Positions 1-11,352 of a stretch of 64,000 nt of DNA are shown in pieces. Numbering within the stretch: position 1 is the stretch's first letter; every line of letters starts with the position of its first letter. The stretch is from NCBI GenBank assembly GCA_033558025.1, contig JAUCEF010000017.1:2976001-3040000 (forward strand). Reading direction: 5' to 3'. The position numbers and the translations under genes were made by a program. The stretch comes from Phytophthora sp. 'mugwort' (taxonomy: Eukaryota > Oomycota > Peronosporomycetes > Peronosporales > Peronosporaceae). The notes under the pieces are model-generated. The model did no database searches, was not told the DNA's origin, and saw only the letters and a program-made list of their open reading frames with translations.

Positions 1-394
1 GTTGAGTTGCTCTCAATGCTGACCAATAAGTACATGAAACACGATTGCCGAATGGAACGTGAATGATACGTATAGTGAAAGTCGTCGAAGTGTATACAAG
101 AAACCCGTCTTGTACCTTAACGCACAACGCTATATGCAGTAACTGAACCCGTATGACTAACATCCGGGATCAAATCATTAAAACTGCCTCCAGATCCATC
201 CGTCAAAACTTTGACAGTAGCAAAACTTTCATGTTTTGCTGGTAAGTGCCGTCCCAAGCTTCTGTATTCGTTTTTCCGCGCGTATTGTACTCCATAATGG
301 CATACATTTGCCCACGCTAGACTGGTAGCGTTGATGCAAAATTATTCGGTGAAACGCAGCTACCGACATTTTTTTCCTACAACGCACATATCTG

Positions 395-1852
395 TTAAAC
401 ACACCGCACAGCGAATGCTAAAGCAGGGTTTAAGTGCCGATCCAGAAATGCACTGATGTGTTTCGCGATCAGTTTTTCATCTTGGGGTCCCATTTTCATC
501 TCGGTGGTTGCTACAGGCTTCATGAACCATCCCGAAAGGATGCCCTCCTCAACTGTAAGCGACACGGGAGGAGCATCTTCAGCTCTAACGCCGGCCAACC
601 TGTCAATCATGGCGCTTTTTGTGTCGTAAGCAGGTAGCGCTGCATTCCGGGATAAATTTCTGAGCTCCTCACCAGACTTGGTTGCTAACGCAGCCCGTGT
701 AGCGTGTGAATATGTCTTTGTTACCATCCTGACGTAATCGAAAAGGGTAGCTGCATTGTGCAGACGTGTCAGGGATAATATCATAATGGTGGTTTGTACG
801 CCAGTGCGTCGGCGCGAATAGCGCCGGTATCGCAGTGATGAGCCGCCATGCGGAGTACTTTGCTGCTACCGAACCTGTTATTCGGAACATTCGCAACAAG
901 GACCAGTCTTCTGTACGCTGAGTCGCCGTAAGCCGTTGAGCCCCGTCTTCAAACTGTAAACAATTTGCTTGAACTTTGTCATCCATCATACGGCTTTGAG
1001 TTGTAACGGAAGACCATCGACTCGGACCAGCCACTGACCGTGTTGTGTCACATTATACTACAATTCCGAGGCCTGATCGATAAGCAAGAGCATATGCGTG
1101 AGCATGCAGGTTTTTCCAGGACCACTCGACAATCGTTGGGCTGTCCAGTATGTTGCACGAGCTTCCTTTTGTAGAACCAACCGTTGGAAGCACGTAGCGG
1201 TGAAGGGAAGGAAGGTGAAAACCTTCACTTCTGGGTGCGAGAGGTCGAGCTCGCAATGGATGCAGCTCTTATCTCTTCCGAGAGGGAGAACGTGAGCTGC
1301 ACCAGTACATCCAGGAGATGCGGAATCTCCCCGCATCCCTCGTGGGAAACCCACTCCATGAATCTGGTCGTACGTAACGGGATATCGCTCGGAGCGTTTG
1401 TGCGTCCCAACAATGACCCCCAACCTCTGTAATCTGCTGGTTCGCTGCGTTGGACTGGTAACCTTATATGACGCATGTATTGTACCCGGCAACCTGATTT
1501 GGCTTTCTATTGACACGCCGCATAACGAGCGCTGCAATACGGGTATGACATCAACTGCAGTCTCACCACGTGCACTTATATGTCCGCCGAGATAAATAGC
1601 GGTCACAACGGAGACAATGCCGTTGTGAACAATTCCATATCTGCTCCACATCACGGTACGTTAGTACACACTACAGGAATCCACTTGTGTTGAGCAGCAC
1701 GTTACCCATTTCGGATCTCGAACATGGGCGAAACTGGTGTCTTTAACTAGCTGAGATCGAAGCCGAAGTAGGTCGTCGTCCAGCGAAGCAATTGCAACCT
1801 CGTTCTCAATACAAATATCCGAACAAAGAATCTGTTTCATTGTATTCGCCAC
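395..1852 (-). pseudogene. Decayed ORF series of unknown transposon-like gene with a SAP-like motif
   Basis: Read on the minus strand, four overlapping open stretches (1852-1661, 1654-1058, 1034-669 and 784-395) follow each other in protein order but in different frames, so this looks like one gene broken by frameshifts. The last stretch contains a segment of about 30 residues (EELRNLSRN...YDTKSAMIDRLAG) whose pattern of leucines, a tyrosine and a K-S/A-x-x-I-x-R-L ending resembles a SAP DNA-binding motif. I do not recognise the rest. No intact start or splice pattern is visible. A transposon-derived gene is inferred from the company it keeps and from its decay, not from a catalytic motif. 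Confidence 0.35.
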
Positions 1853-2349
1853 TTCACGATTTTGAGTAAAGGGATCATTCTAATGAGCAGAGCCACTACG
1901 GTTTTGTTGGCCAGAGGCTCCTAGGGTGTCAAAGTCGTTCGGTATTATGCTAGAGGCAACGGACTCGATGCGGGGAGATAATAACTTGAGTCCTCAATAC
2001 TGTAGAACTCGTCACGTGTAATACCGTAAAACCCGGCCACAATTCTATTTCCACAACCTTGAAAATAGCATTAATACTTAGAGCACATGGTTCATTCAAG
2101 CTTTTGTTCGCGATGCGTAGGTCCCATTCCTCGACTTGACGACTGGCGATCGCAGCTCGAGCGAAAGAGCGGGGTATTTGGCGCTTGTATTCAGATCCGT
2201 TAGAACGTGCCCAGGAGCGAGAGTATTGGCGGACCATGGTTGAGATGTGATCGATGCGAGGAAGATTGAGGAAGGATCTAAAGGCTGGATGAAGGTATGT
2301 CGGACACTGACCAGTATTCAGATAAGTCCAATGACTTTCTATATTATGT
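1853..2349. other. Non-coding stretch, nothing recognised
   Basis: An open frame of 146 codons lies on the minus strand (2390-1950). It contains no motif I can name and its composition does not stand out, so I do not call it a gene. Confidence 0.3.
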
Positions 2350-2413
2350 ACCCATATCTTTTTAAAAAGACATCCATATCCTTTTAGCAATTACCCATAT
2401 CTTTTTAAAAATT
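2350..2413. repeat. Three tandem 21-22 bp units (iteron-like)
   Basis: Units begin at 2350, 2372 and 2393, each starting with A(C/T)CCATATC and followed by T(T/C)TTT(A)A-rich sequence. Units 1 and 3 are almost identical and unit 2 is diverged. The array ends about 40 bases upstream of the capsid-like insertion. Confidence 0.7.
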
Positions 2414-2452
2414 ATCCTAATCATTGGATATTATAGGTCTAGGTCTAGTATA

Positions 2453-3558
2453 ATGAAATTAAGTCAGGTAAAGCGAGACCCATTATTTCTTTATTCTTGG
2501 TCAGGACAGGTCACACAGACCCGCTTTATAGGAAGACGTCAGTACACTACTCTTCCTGCTCGTACTCGTAGACCCATAAGACACAAGTACAAGACTGGAT
2601 TCCCTAAGCGCCGTACCCGACTTCCTGATCGATCTGCCAAGAATATTGACGTCTCTGCCCATTCTAGACAAAAGCCACATCGATGGGTGTCGCCATTCCA
2701 CCTGCCGAAAGACAGCGCACGGAAGAAAGCTCTAGTAAAGATGCTCAAGATGGTGCTATCGAAGTCGACCAAGGATTGCAAGTGACCATACCCAGAAATA
2801 TCCAACATGGATACAATAATAATTACACGGTCCGGCTCACCTACACAGACAATTACGTACACGATATCGCCCAAAGTGGGCTGGCGTTTCGAATCAAGTA
2901 TTCCGCACCAATCCTATCTTCGATCCCGAGCGTAAATGGTACCGGTCAACAGCCTCTTTATAGAGATATGTGGGCTTCCTAATACGACTACTGCTGTCAT
3001 GTCACTACAAATTCCAATTATTCAATGCTTCTGGTCAAGATCCCGTCATATTCACCGCCGTGGGTACAAGCGCACAGACAATGGAGCCGTCAATGTCAAT
3101 GTACTACCTATCACCAATACAGCCGACATTCGTCACTGCTGGCACAATCTCATTGCAGAGATGAAGAATTGGCAGACATATTGGCTTACGCCACAGCGCA
3201 ATCTGGAGATAAGCGGTACACTTACACCTGGGGATTTCATTGTTGGATGCCCAAGATTCCGACTCAGACAATGCACGGACCGCTGTCGGATCGAATCATG
3301 GTGTGCCCCGATATATTGAATATTGTATCACACCAGCACAATTCAATAGTATTACCGGCGTCAATGAGACATCATGGACTGCCGTCCAATGTCAAGTCGT
3401 TCTGGATATACCGTCCAATTCACACAGCTCAATCATTCACTACGAAGTGTACGTTCCTAATGAGAGTACTCGGACCATGGGATAATCCACCAGAGACACA
3501 AAAAGACTTATGGCCATGGAGAATACGTCGGAATTATACGAAGAAATACGAGCATTGA
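2453..3558 (+). pseudogene. Frameshifted capsid-like endogenous viral element (candidate CRESS-DNA-virus type)
   Basis: Several overlapping plus-strand frames together look like one jelly-roll capsid protein broken by frameshifts. Frame 2 from 2453 to about 2700 is strongly arginine/lysine rich, as capsid N-termini are. Frame 1 from about 2700 to 2982 holds a short beta-strand-like segment (YTVRLTYTDNYVHD) and later GTGQQPLYRDMW. Frame 3 around 2886-2935 holds FRTNPIFDPE. In circovirus-like (CRESS-DNA) capsids a strand of the form 'R-x-N-S/P-I-F/Y-D-P' is followed by 'G-x-x-QP-x-x-x-D-x-W'. Frame 3 continues at 2970-3164 and 3240-3485. Breaks therefore fall near 2700, 2885, 2935, 2985, 3165 and 3485. 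A Rep gene is not visible nearby. The family assignment rests on motif resemblance only; another single-jelly-roll virus or a chance resemblance is possible. Confidence 0.4.
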
Positions 3559-4439
3559 CACCACCCTCTATCATTCTACAGCGGGTACGACACTACGGAC
3601 CACACAAGAAAATGGAAAGCCGTCAATTTATGGGCTATGCGAAAAAGATCCAAAGACACTGCGTATACCACATAGACTAAGTATTATACAAAAAGGAGTG
3701 CACAAGCGTGTACTACTATAGCTCAATAGCTCAGACGTATATCTAATAAATTATTAATTAGCTCTTATAGCTAATATATTTAGCTATACATAGGCATACT
3801 ACAGTATGTCTTGTAGTCGCCACTCGTAGACGTATCGATCTCCGACATGGCTACTGGAAGCTTCGCAGCTCTTGAAGTGATGGAGACGCGGACGGATATG
3901 GAGTGATAGCATTTGGCTAGCTTATTTCTTTTTCTAAGAAATGGGTTAAGGGCAAATCGCTCACAGATTCGGAGACAGCTTGTTCATTTCGTCCTTCGTT
4001 TTTAGAACCAATTTTGTTGGGGTTATATAAATGTAGTGCTTACCGTTAGCTGAAGGTTATAATCCAAAGCATTCGAGTACCAGTCATCTAGGCTGTAGAC
4101 TGCAGCAGTATCCACGCCAAATTGGCGTAACATTCGAATTTCGAGCTAAGACACGCCTACAACCGAGTTACCAACGTCCTACACCATGCCTTGCACGGGA
4201 AGAAAGATAACTATACTGGAAATGGCTCCAAACCCAAGAGATGTATAAAGGAGCGGCGCTGCAAGTTGCGTGTGCTACATTTTCGTTCTCTTCGCACGTC
4301 GATGTGAGCGTACCACTGCGGCCCTGCGCAATCGCAGGTTGTCCAGCCGAGGCAATCTCTTGAAGCTCAGATCGTATGGCGTTGCGTCCGTATTGACAGA
4401 ATTGGTGGAACGGATGCTCACATACACGGATGTACTAAC
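3559..4439. other. Non-coding, AT-rich start, no gene recognised
   Basis: The first part (3660-3800) is markedly AT-rich with short self-complementary TAGCTATA-like words. No supported coding region was found. The small open frame at 4270-4458 shows no known motif. Confidence 0.4.
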
Positions 4440-6138
4440 CGATGCTCTGTCTTTGTAGCGTAGTTTGGTTCATGCGTATCCCGATACCGTTATGCTGCGA
4501 GCTGCGTAGGACCGTCCGTGGTGGACAATGCCGTTCCGCCGGCAGCTGTCAGCAACCGCTTTGTTACGAACTCTGTTCCATTATCGTAGCGCAAATACGT
4601 CCTCATCGATTCTTGCCGTTCCATTATCGGTGCGCAACACCTCCTCATCGATTCTTGCGGTACGCTTTAAACGCCTTGAGATGGTCAGTCACCTTGCTCT
4701 TATCCGCCAGGTAATAGAGCATAAGGCATCGCGAGTAGCCATACACGAACACCAAAATGTACTTGCTTGGCTCCACCTTTAGAATGTGTTCATAGGTCCC
4801 GTCGCCCATTCCAGCACACAACATCGACCACGATGGTAACCCGACACCGACTGCTTGTCCTTCATGCGGCCGTATCGACTCCTTGTTTCACCGAAAGAAC
4901 GCCGCCCGTGGTACCCTGAGTATTGGTCAAAGCGTCCAGGCTAGGGCGACGTGCCATAACACCGCTCACCGAGTACTACACAACCGTGCCTCTTCCTACT
5001 CACAGTCCAGAAGAACGCTTGCGCCCACCTTATTTCGCATAGCAACCGCGCTGTTAATTCCCATTTCGCATATGTCACATGAAGAACGCTGGAACTCGAC
5101 ACTCATACGGCGTTCCGTAAGCTTCCCGACTGACAGCAAGCGCCTGCCAAGTCCTGGGACATACAGTACTTCTACCATCTTGATGCATGAGCCGTCAAGA
5201 CAGGTCCGCTAACACATGTCCCTCCTCCGACAACGTGAAGTTTCTTGCCTTTTTTCGGAATAGTCACCGCGACATTGGCTTTCAGTGTCTCGTAGTCAAA
5301 ACAGACCGATCGATGAAGATCCATGCCCAATGTTGCACCACTCAACAAGCGAGACGTTCATCCACAACGAACAACAGCGTTGTCGTCTCCGCTGTCGTTC
5401 CTGGTCGGACAGCCCCGCTTCATGTTCCCATGCTGATTATACTTAAAGTACTTGCTCTTGAACCCACCGTTGCTTAGACCGTTCCCATCGAGCGAAGCCT
5501 CGGGTGCCCTCGAACCGTCCCGTGTTATATCGTCTCAGATAGCCGTTTCCGTGGGTTTTCCATGCGTTCATACTTGTTCAGAAGCTTCTCTTCCGTCTCG
5601 TCAGCGTCACGTCCTTATCGTTCTCCATGACCGAAAAAATGAGCTCGTATTCTGAAGGAAGCTGCTTAGCAGGATCACAAACTGCCTAGCCTCCCCCAAG
5701 ACCCGCCTAGAGTCGGTCACTCGACGCTGGGCTCGTCGAATATGTCGCGATACATCGCCACCGTGGACCCGTTCTCCATTTTGAACTAGGATAGGCAACG
5801 TGTCAGTGTGGCATCGTTGTGCGGAATAGAACTTCGTCTGGTGTTGACGCTGCCACATGACAGCGTCAACCAGGCGAAGTTCTAGGGGGTAATACTCCGG
5901 ATTGCCTTCGCGCCACACGTCAATGATCTCTTGCTAGGGCTTCAGGACATACCCCCCCCCCCCCCCCCCCGGCAAGAGTCATGAACATGTGGCATTCCAA
6001 GTGGACATATTTTCCGTTACGCAGAAATACGTTTTTCGGCTCGTTTGGTCCTGGCTTGAGCGCTCCTACGGGGCGTCCCAGTTCAGTAGTTATTGCTGCT
6101 ATTATCCTATTGTTGTTTATGCTTTGTTGGGAAGGCAA
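4440..6138 (-). mobile_element. Ty1/copia retrotransposon remnant (gag to integrase)
   Basis: On the minus strand the order is gag-like, then gag-pre-integrase, then integrase, as in copia. The clearest part is 5178-4996, where VLYVPGLGRRLLSVGKLTER matches the gag-pre-integrase segment that follows the protease in copia elements. Downstream (about 4790-4640) a frame reading KYILVFVYGYSR...YYLADKS resembles the integrase core strand. Upstream pieces at 5918-5607 and 6138-5920 look like degraded gag, including a KFYSAQ word. Every section carries stops or shifts, so the element is dead. No LTRs could be delimited. Confidence 0.65.
5952..5970. repeat. Poly-C tract (19 C)
   Basis: An uninterrupted run of 19 cytosines inside the copia remnant. 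The other strand is a G-run able to form quadruplex structures, and the length is prone to sequencing error. Confidence 0.9.
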
Positions 6139-7125
6139 ATGCCGAAGTGAGTAGATTAGAAAGACTAAAGCTGTCGTTCACGTCTTCCTAAACAATGTCT
6201 TCTCCCTGTTGTTTGTCATCTTTGTTTTTTTCTTGTGCGAGCTGGTGCAGACATCAGCTCCTGATACCCGAAATATATCTATCTGCAAGAGGGGTGCCTC
6301 TTGGCAGGTACTAATTGCACTTTCGAAAAATGGAATTATGAGATATATTTAAGGAACAGTATCATTAGCGCATTTTGTAAGATTTAGGCCGAGTCCTCGA
6401 TTTTGAGTTGTCGCAAAAAGCAAAAGAAAAGCAACAACTCCGCACACCCAGACCGGACATGGCGAGCGATAGCGGCTCAGACTTCGTCCTTGTGTCGAGC
6501 ACTTTCGAAGGTGAAGAGGAGGATGCGATGATATCTTCCCCGCCAGCACGTGCGAGCATGGAGACGGATGTGTTGCGTTAGGCACGGTGATGGACTGTTT
6601 GCGCTCGCAGCCGGCGAACAGCCACCACGCAATCGAGTTATTGTACTACTACAAGAAGACGAGCAATTCCCTAATAATCATTCTGTTTTACATTTTGTTT
6701 CCACATTTTAATTTTAGAGCAGTTCTAGGCCTCATTGTGGACCCTCTGTAGGTGCATAGGAAAGGGCCCGACCGTATAACCCTTACCCACAAGAACGGTG
6801 TTTTGGTTACTTTCGACGCTTTCAACATCCAGAAAAGTCCAATATGCAAAATGCTGTGGCCTTCGATGCAAGAATAAATATCCCTAGTATCGCGTAGTAT
6901 AGCTAACTTCGTTCTGAGGTTTAATACGCAATAATGCTTATGTTTCTATAGCGTCGAATATTGTTATATTAGGGGGAGTCAAACCTAACGAAAACCCAGC
7001 TTATATATTGGCCATTTTCTTACGGATATCAAGGACGGTTTTGTGCTTATATCGGTTTCTAGTATCAGCTAACGCGAGCGGTAGCTGATATTTGAAATAT
7101 GCAGCTCGTTTCACGCAATGGAAAC
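6139..7125. other. Intergenic stretch with one small acidic ORF (6459-6581)
   Basis: The only item of note is an ATG-initiated 40-codon plus-strand frame, 6459-6581, starting MASDSGSDFVLVSSTFEGEE. It is acidic and serine rich, like the N-termini of some transposon proteins. No continuation was identified, so I do not call it a gene. Confidence 0.25.
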
Positions 7126-7248
7126 AGTAATGAGTTAATTATTTGGCGAATACCTGCTTATTGTGGGTTTCCTTTTGCAGAAAAAATTAAGCAAAAAAAA
7201 AAAAACGCACAAATAAGCAGGTATTCGCCAAATAATTAACTCATTACT
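7126..7248. repeat. Perfect 37-bp inverted repeat with 49-base loop
   Basis: The left arm is 7126-7162 and the right arm 7212-7248; they are exactly complementary over 37 bases. The loop (7163-7211) contains a run of A residues. The structure could be a foldback MITE, a palindromic transposon end or a hairpin RNA source. No coding sequence overlaps it. Confidence 0.9.
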
Positions 7249-7382
7249 TCGGCTCCCCTATTTGGTACTGCGTGTATACGAAATGCAGCATTGTGAATTC
7301 CCCCAATTTTGTCGAATCGGGTCGATTTGAATGCGTCTGCGAAACCGCAAGCAAAAAATGAATATCGTTGGTCAAAATCTAG

Positions 7383-7406
7383 TTTTTTTTTTTTTGGGGG
7401 GGGGGG
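7383..7406. repeat. Homopolymer switch T13-G11
   Basis: Thirteen T followed directly by eleven G. No gene spans it. Confidence 0.85.
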
Positions 7407-7983
7407 CTGATAGCCTATCGTCGTTGAGCAACTCTGATAGACTCACTTTGGTCGCTGTTGCCGTAGTCGGTGATTTCGTGTCGGATGATGCCTTGGGCCA
7501 CTGCTGTGTTGAAGCTCGCATTCTCATCGTGTTGAGAGTGCTGCTGTAGCTAGACAAGTCGCTGTTGTCAAGACACCATTGTGTCTTTTCTGATGCTTAA
7601 GCGCTCTCTGGTGTCGAGCTTTGCGTGGGGCTCGCTGCTTGGAGCTCCCGGCAGCATTTTTGTTGCACACTAAATTTTTATCCGGCAAGGTGCTGGTCAA
7701 CGCTCTCTTAGTTTGTGTGACGGGTCTCCAAGGACGAAGCAGTAAGGAAGTAGCACGACCACACTAATACCGTTTTCCATTTCTTGAGAACTGGTTGCAT
7801 GCAGAACTAGCGTGGTGACAGTAAGTAAGCATGTGTTCCAACCTGAGGCCTCCAATCGGTCTCATACACATTGCTAGGCCCACTCAAGAGTATAAATTGA
7901 ACCCAAACGAGTTGCCAACCTCGCTCAATTTATTATGAATCACGCAAGTACTGTACGAGAGCACACGATATTAGTATTTTTAA

Positions 7984-8000
7984 CCCCTTAAACCCGAGCG
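7984..8000 (+). repeat. Left terminal inverted repeat of piggyBac element
   Basis: CCCCTT start immediately after a TTAA target site (7980-7983). Confidence 0.6.
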
Positions 8001-11000
8001 CCTGGACCTTAACGATATGGCTGTTTTCTTTACGTGGAACATACACGTTAAGGATTTCTATACTTGGTTTTTTTATGGGCCGCTACAAACTCCAAGTCAA
8101 CAAGGGTTAGGTACTGTACCCTACCCCCGATGGATACCACTCCGTGTATAGCTAGAACCCACACGAAGGTTCAGGATCTGGGAAGGGCTGACATATCGCA
8201 TATCTTGTTGCGGAGGCGGAGCTGCCGACGCCACTCGTTTCCTCTCGTTTTCAGAAGTCCCGCTCTAAGATCCCCCCACCCGATATGGCCTTCCGCGCGC
8301 TGGCTGGAACTGAAGAAAACCCGATGGAGCTCCCGGAAGCTGACCGGTCTGTCCGTCGACTGCACCTACCTGAAGCCGAGAAAGGCGAAGAAGGACGTGC
8401 GCGGGGAGGACTTCTTCGTCGGGGGAGGAGGAGCTCATGGCCTATCTCGACAAGCTTGACTTCGATACGCATCGGAAGAGTATGGCTCGGGGTTCGAATT
8501 ACTGTTCCGATACCCGTTGTGGCCAGCTGACCTTCATGAGAAGACGTCCAAGCCAGCCCCCTCCCGCAAGCAGCTCAGTGCGCCACCAGCCCACCGCAGG
8601 AGGCATCCGGCAAAGAGGACACCGCAGCCGCTGTGAATGGTACGCATGCAGCCTCGTGTGTTCCTCACTTCAGCTAATCGTGTTGGTGTTTCCCCTCCAG
8701 ACGCGACAGCTCAAGGCCCGGCCAGAAGGCAACTGAACTAACTGTGTCAAGCGTCGAGTGAAGGAATACTACATGCCGTATGTACACGTTTACCAGACAC
8801 CTAAACATGTATGGATTCTGTATCTTATACAGCCCCGTCTAACCAAACTGCTGCCCAGACACCACCCCGACCAGGTAACGTTGCTATTGGAGGCGTCTCC
8901 CCTCACGACGCGGCGTATGATGGCGGGAGCGCTTCCAACGGAGCTGCAGCAGAAGCTCCAGGTAGATCCCTGTATAATACATGATTGCGACTGGCGGACT
9001 GGGACTAATCTTGTATCTATGGTGTATACCATGTATCTGTCTCACCTATTGGCCGTCGGAATCTTGCATGGAGCTTAACGCGACTGACGCGAGCAGCGAT
9101 GACTCCGAGGCTTCTTGCACTGATTTTTATGCTGCGAAGATGTGCGCAGAAGACTAAGAGTCGAAACAAGATCCGGGTGACGCTGGCGTCAGTGTGTCAG
9201 GTGGGGTAACTAGTAACTTGTATATACAAGTTATTTATTGTCTCTAACGTGTATCGCTTATTTGGTGTGTTACGGAGGACGCCAACCACGTCAATATTAG
9301 TGAAGATTGCGGCAAATTTGAGAGCTTTGAGCCCGATGCCGAGAACGACGATGGTGATAATGATGGCCAGTCTGTGGAAGGCTTGGTGATATCAAATACG
9401 ACTTCCAGTTCCTCCCGATGTGGGTTCGATGATAAGTTAATATCATCGCTAGGTGAAATGACGAACATTGCTTCTGGTATCGCACCTGACGTCTTTCTGA
9501 AAGATGGAGGAGAAAGGCTTGTCTGACTTGTCTACCTACACACCCTACGATCATTTAATGGAGCAGTATGAGCCACGATCATCCGATTCGCTGCGCGAAG
9601 ACTACCTCAACTTGTACAACCAAGGGGCGGGGCCAACACGAAGAGCCTAAAAGCTGCCGCAACGCCGTCGGGCGCGTTCTTTTTCTTCATGCAGCCGGAG
9701 CTGTGGGAGGCGATTGACGATGAATCGAACGGCTACTTGGAGGCCAAGCCTGACGAGCGCGTCCGAGGACAACACGCAAAGAAACTGATGCGCGAGCAGA
9801 GGCACCTTGGATTCAAGAGCAAATCACCGAATTGATGAACTGGAAAAGGAGCCTGCAATTACTGCCCGGGAACTGTGCGTATTTGTTGGGCTATTGATGG
9901 CACTGTCAATTGTTCCTAACGAGAAAAAGCTAGCGATTTACGCCTTGCGAGTTCCTCTTACGAAGCTGCTTCGCTGGTGGGATACTCGGGCGGTGAATAT
10001 TCTCAGCACTAGTGGCAGCGTGAAGATGGACCGCATCGTTCGTCGTGATAAGATGACTCGTGAGCAATGCGAAGTTGTCTCCCGTCGAATCGTGAAAGAT
10101 TATCATACATACATGGGCAGCTTGGATGTGCACGACCAGTTGCGTCTGCAGCCGTAATTACTGCTGTTGTATATATGCAACTTATACCTGCATTTAATCG
10201 TGTATGTGCATGCAACAAAAAGGTATTCGCCCCAGCTCTGCGTCAAGTACAAAACGTATTGCAAGTCCCTCTTCCTTGCGGTTGTCGACATCGCTGTCAT
10301 TAACACCTATATTGTCTATAATCTTGCTCGCGCTGCTGAAAACCTACCCAAGATCATCCACGTAAAGTTCGTGAATTAGCTACATCTAGAGCTATGTCAA
10401 CAGTGGGATGAAGACTGGGAGATCCTGCTACGTCACGAGAGCCTCCAGGCGACGCCAGCAAAGACTTCGGAAGTTGCTAGAATCCGCCAGAGTGCGCACA
10501 AGCCGGTACAGACAATGAATGACGCCCGGGCAATATTACTCGGCCGAAAGACGGACGAGGGCATGCAAGGTCTGCTCGCTGCTGAAAGGCGCGGATAACG
10601 CTCGAGGAGGTGACTCCTCCATCTACTGCAGCAAGTGCAAGCTGCCAACCGCTCACAAGCGGCCCAAGGCTTGGCGGGTATCCCTCTGCGAGAAGATGCG
10701 GCATGCAGTGAACGGGCAGATCATGTCCGGCTTCAATATGTGGCATAAGGCGTGGCGCAATGGCACGCTGCTTATGGCAAAGAATGGGAGGAAGATAACC
10801 ACCCGAGCGCGAACGCCTGCGCGACATGGAGACGCGAGTGCTGAGGAAGGAGACGAGGGATGTGAATGCTGCACAAGGCTGATAAGTCCAGCGCCGACCG
10901 TCCTACGGCACCAAAGCGGGCCCGTCCCGCTGGAGGCAGCGACAACTGACTAAGCAGCTGGTAGCGCCCGTCAAATCTTATTGATGGTTTGTATGCCGAA

Positions 11001-11331
11001 TTGTCGCGTCATCAGCTCAGTTGCATGTGTTCTTGTTGCTCCGTGCTCTACCCGCGGTAACCGCGGGTGTGCTTGCCGTTGGCATGGCTTATCACGCAAG
11101 TTGCCCCCACTTCTTGCATATCATACAAGCTGTCAGAGATATCTTGTATTTCGAGGTACCAAGTAATTTGGATCATACAAAAAAAAAATAGAGGAAATCA
11201 GCTATCTTGGGTTAGGTTTGGCTCGAGGCAATCCACTATACACGTACTAAAACATAAAGTGGTTCGTATTAACCCTTACCCACGCTACACGTTACAGCAC
11301 CTAGGGTTGAGGGAGGTAAGGGAAACTGAAA

Positions 11332-11348
11332 CGCTTGAGTCCAAGGGG
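11332..11348 (-). repeat. Right terminal inverted repeat of piggyBac element
   Basis: Reverse complement starts CCCCTT and matches the left end at 13 of 17 positions. The adjacent target copy is TTAG. Confidence 0.55.
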
Positions 11349-11352
11349 TTAG

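Larger units (their letters stand above)
7984..11348 (+). mobile_element. piggyBac-family DNA transposon, decayed, ends identifiable
   Basis: Terminal inverted repeats of 17 bases (7984-8000 and 11332-11348; 13 of 17 positions match, both starting CCCCTT) are flanked by TTAA at 7980-7983 and TTAG at 11349-11352. This is the target duplication expected for piggyBac with one mutation. Between them, plus-strand fragments follow the order of an oomycete piggyBac transposase. The N-terminal part (about 8300-8450) includes KLTGLSVDCTYLKPRKAKKD. A middle part lies at 9550-9900. The DDE_Tnp_1_7-like core (9800-10360) includes MGSLDVHDQLRLQ and KSLFLAVVDIAVINTYIVYN. A C-terminal cysteine cluster (10519-10700) reads ACKVCSLLKG...YCSKCKLP. 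Many stops and shifts make it non-functional. Confidence 0.7.

Noticed and set aside
11267..11285. AACCCTTACCC words (also near 6777 and 23836) as telomere repeats
   Set aside because: Single units rather than arrays; more likely parts of transposon ends.
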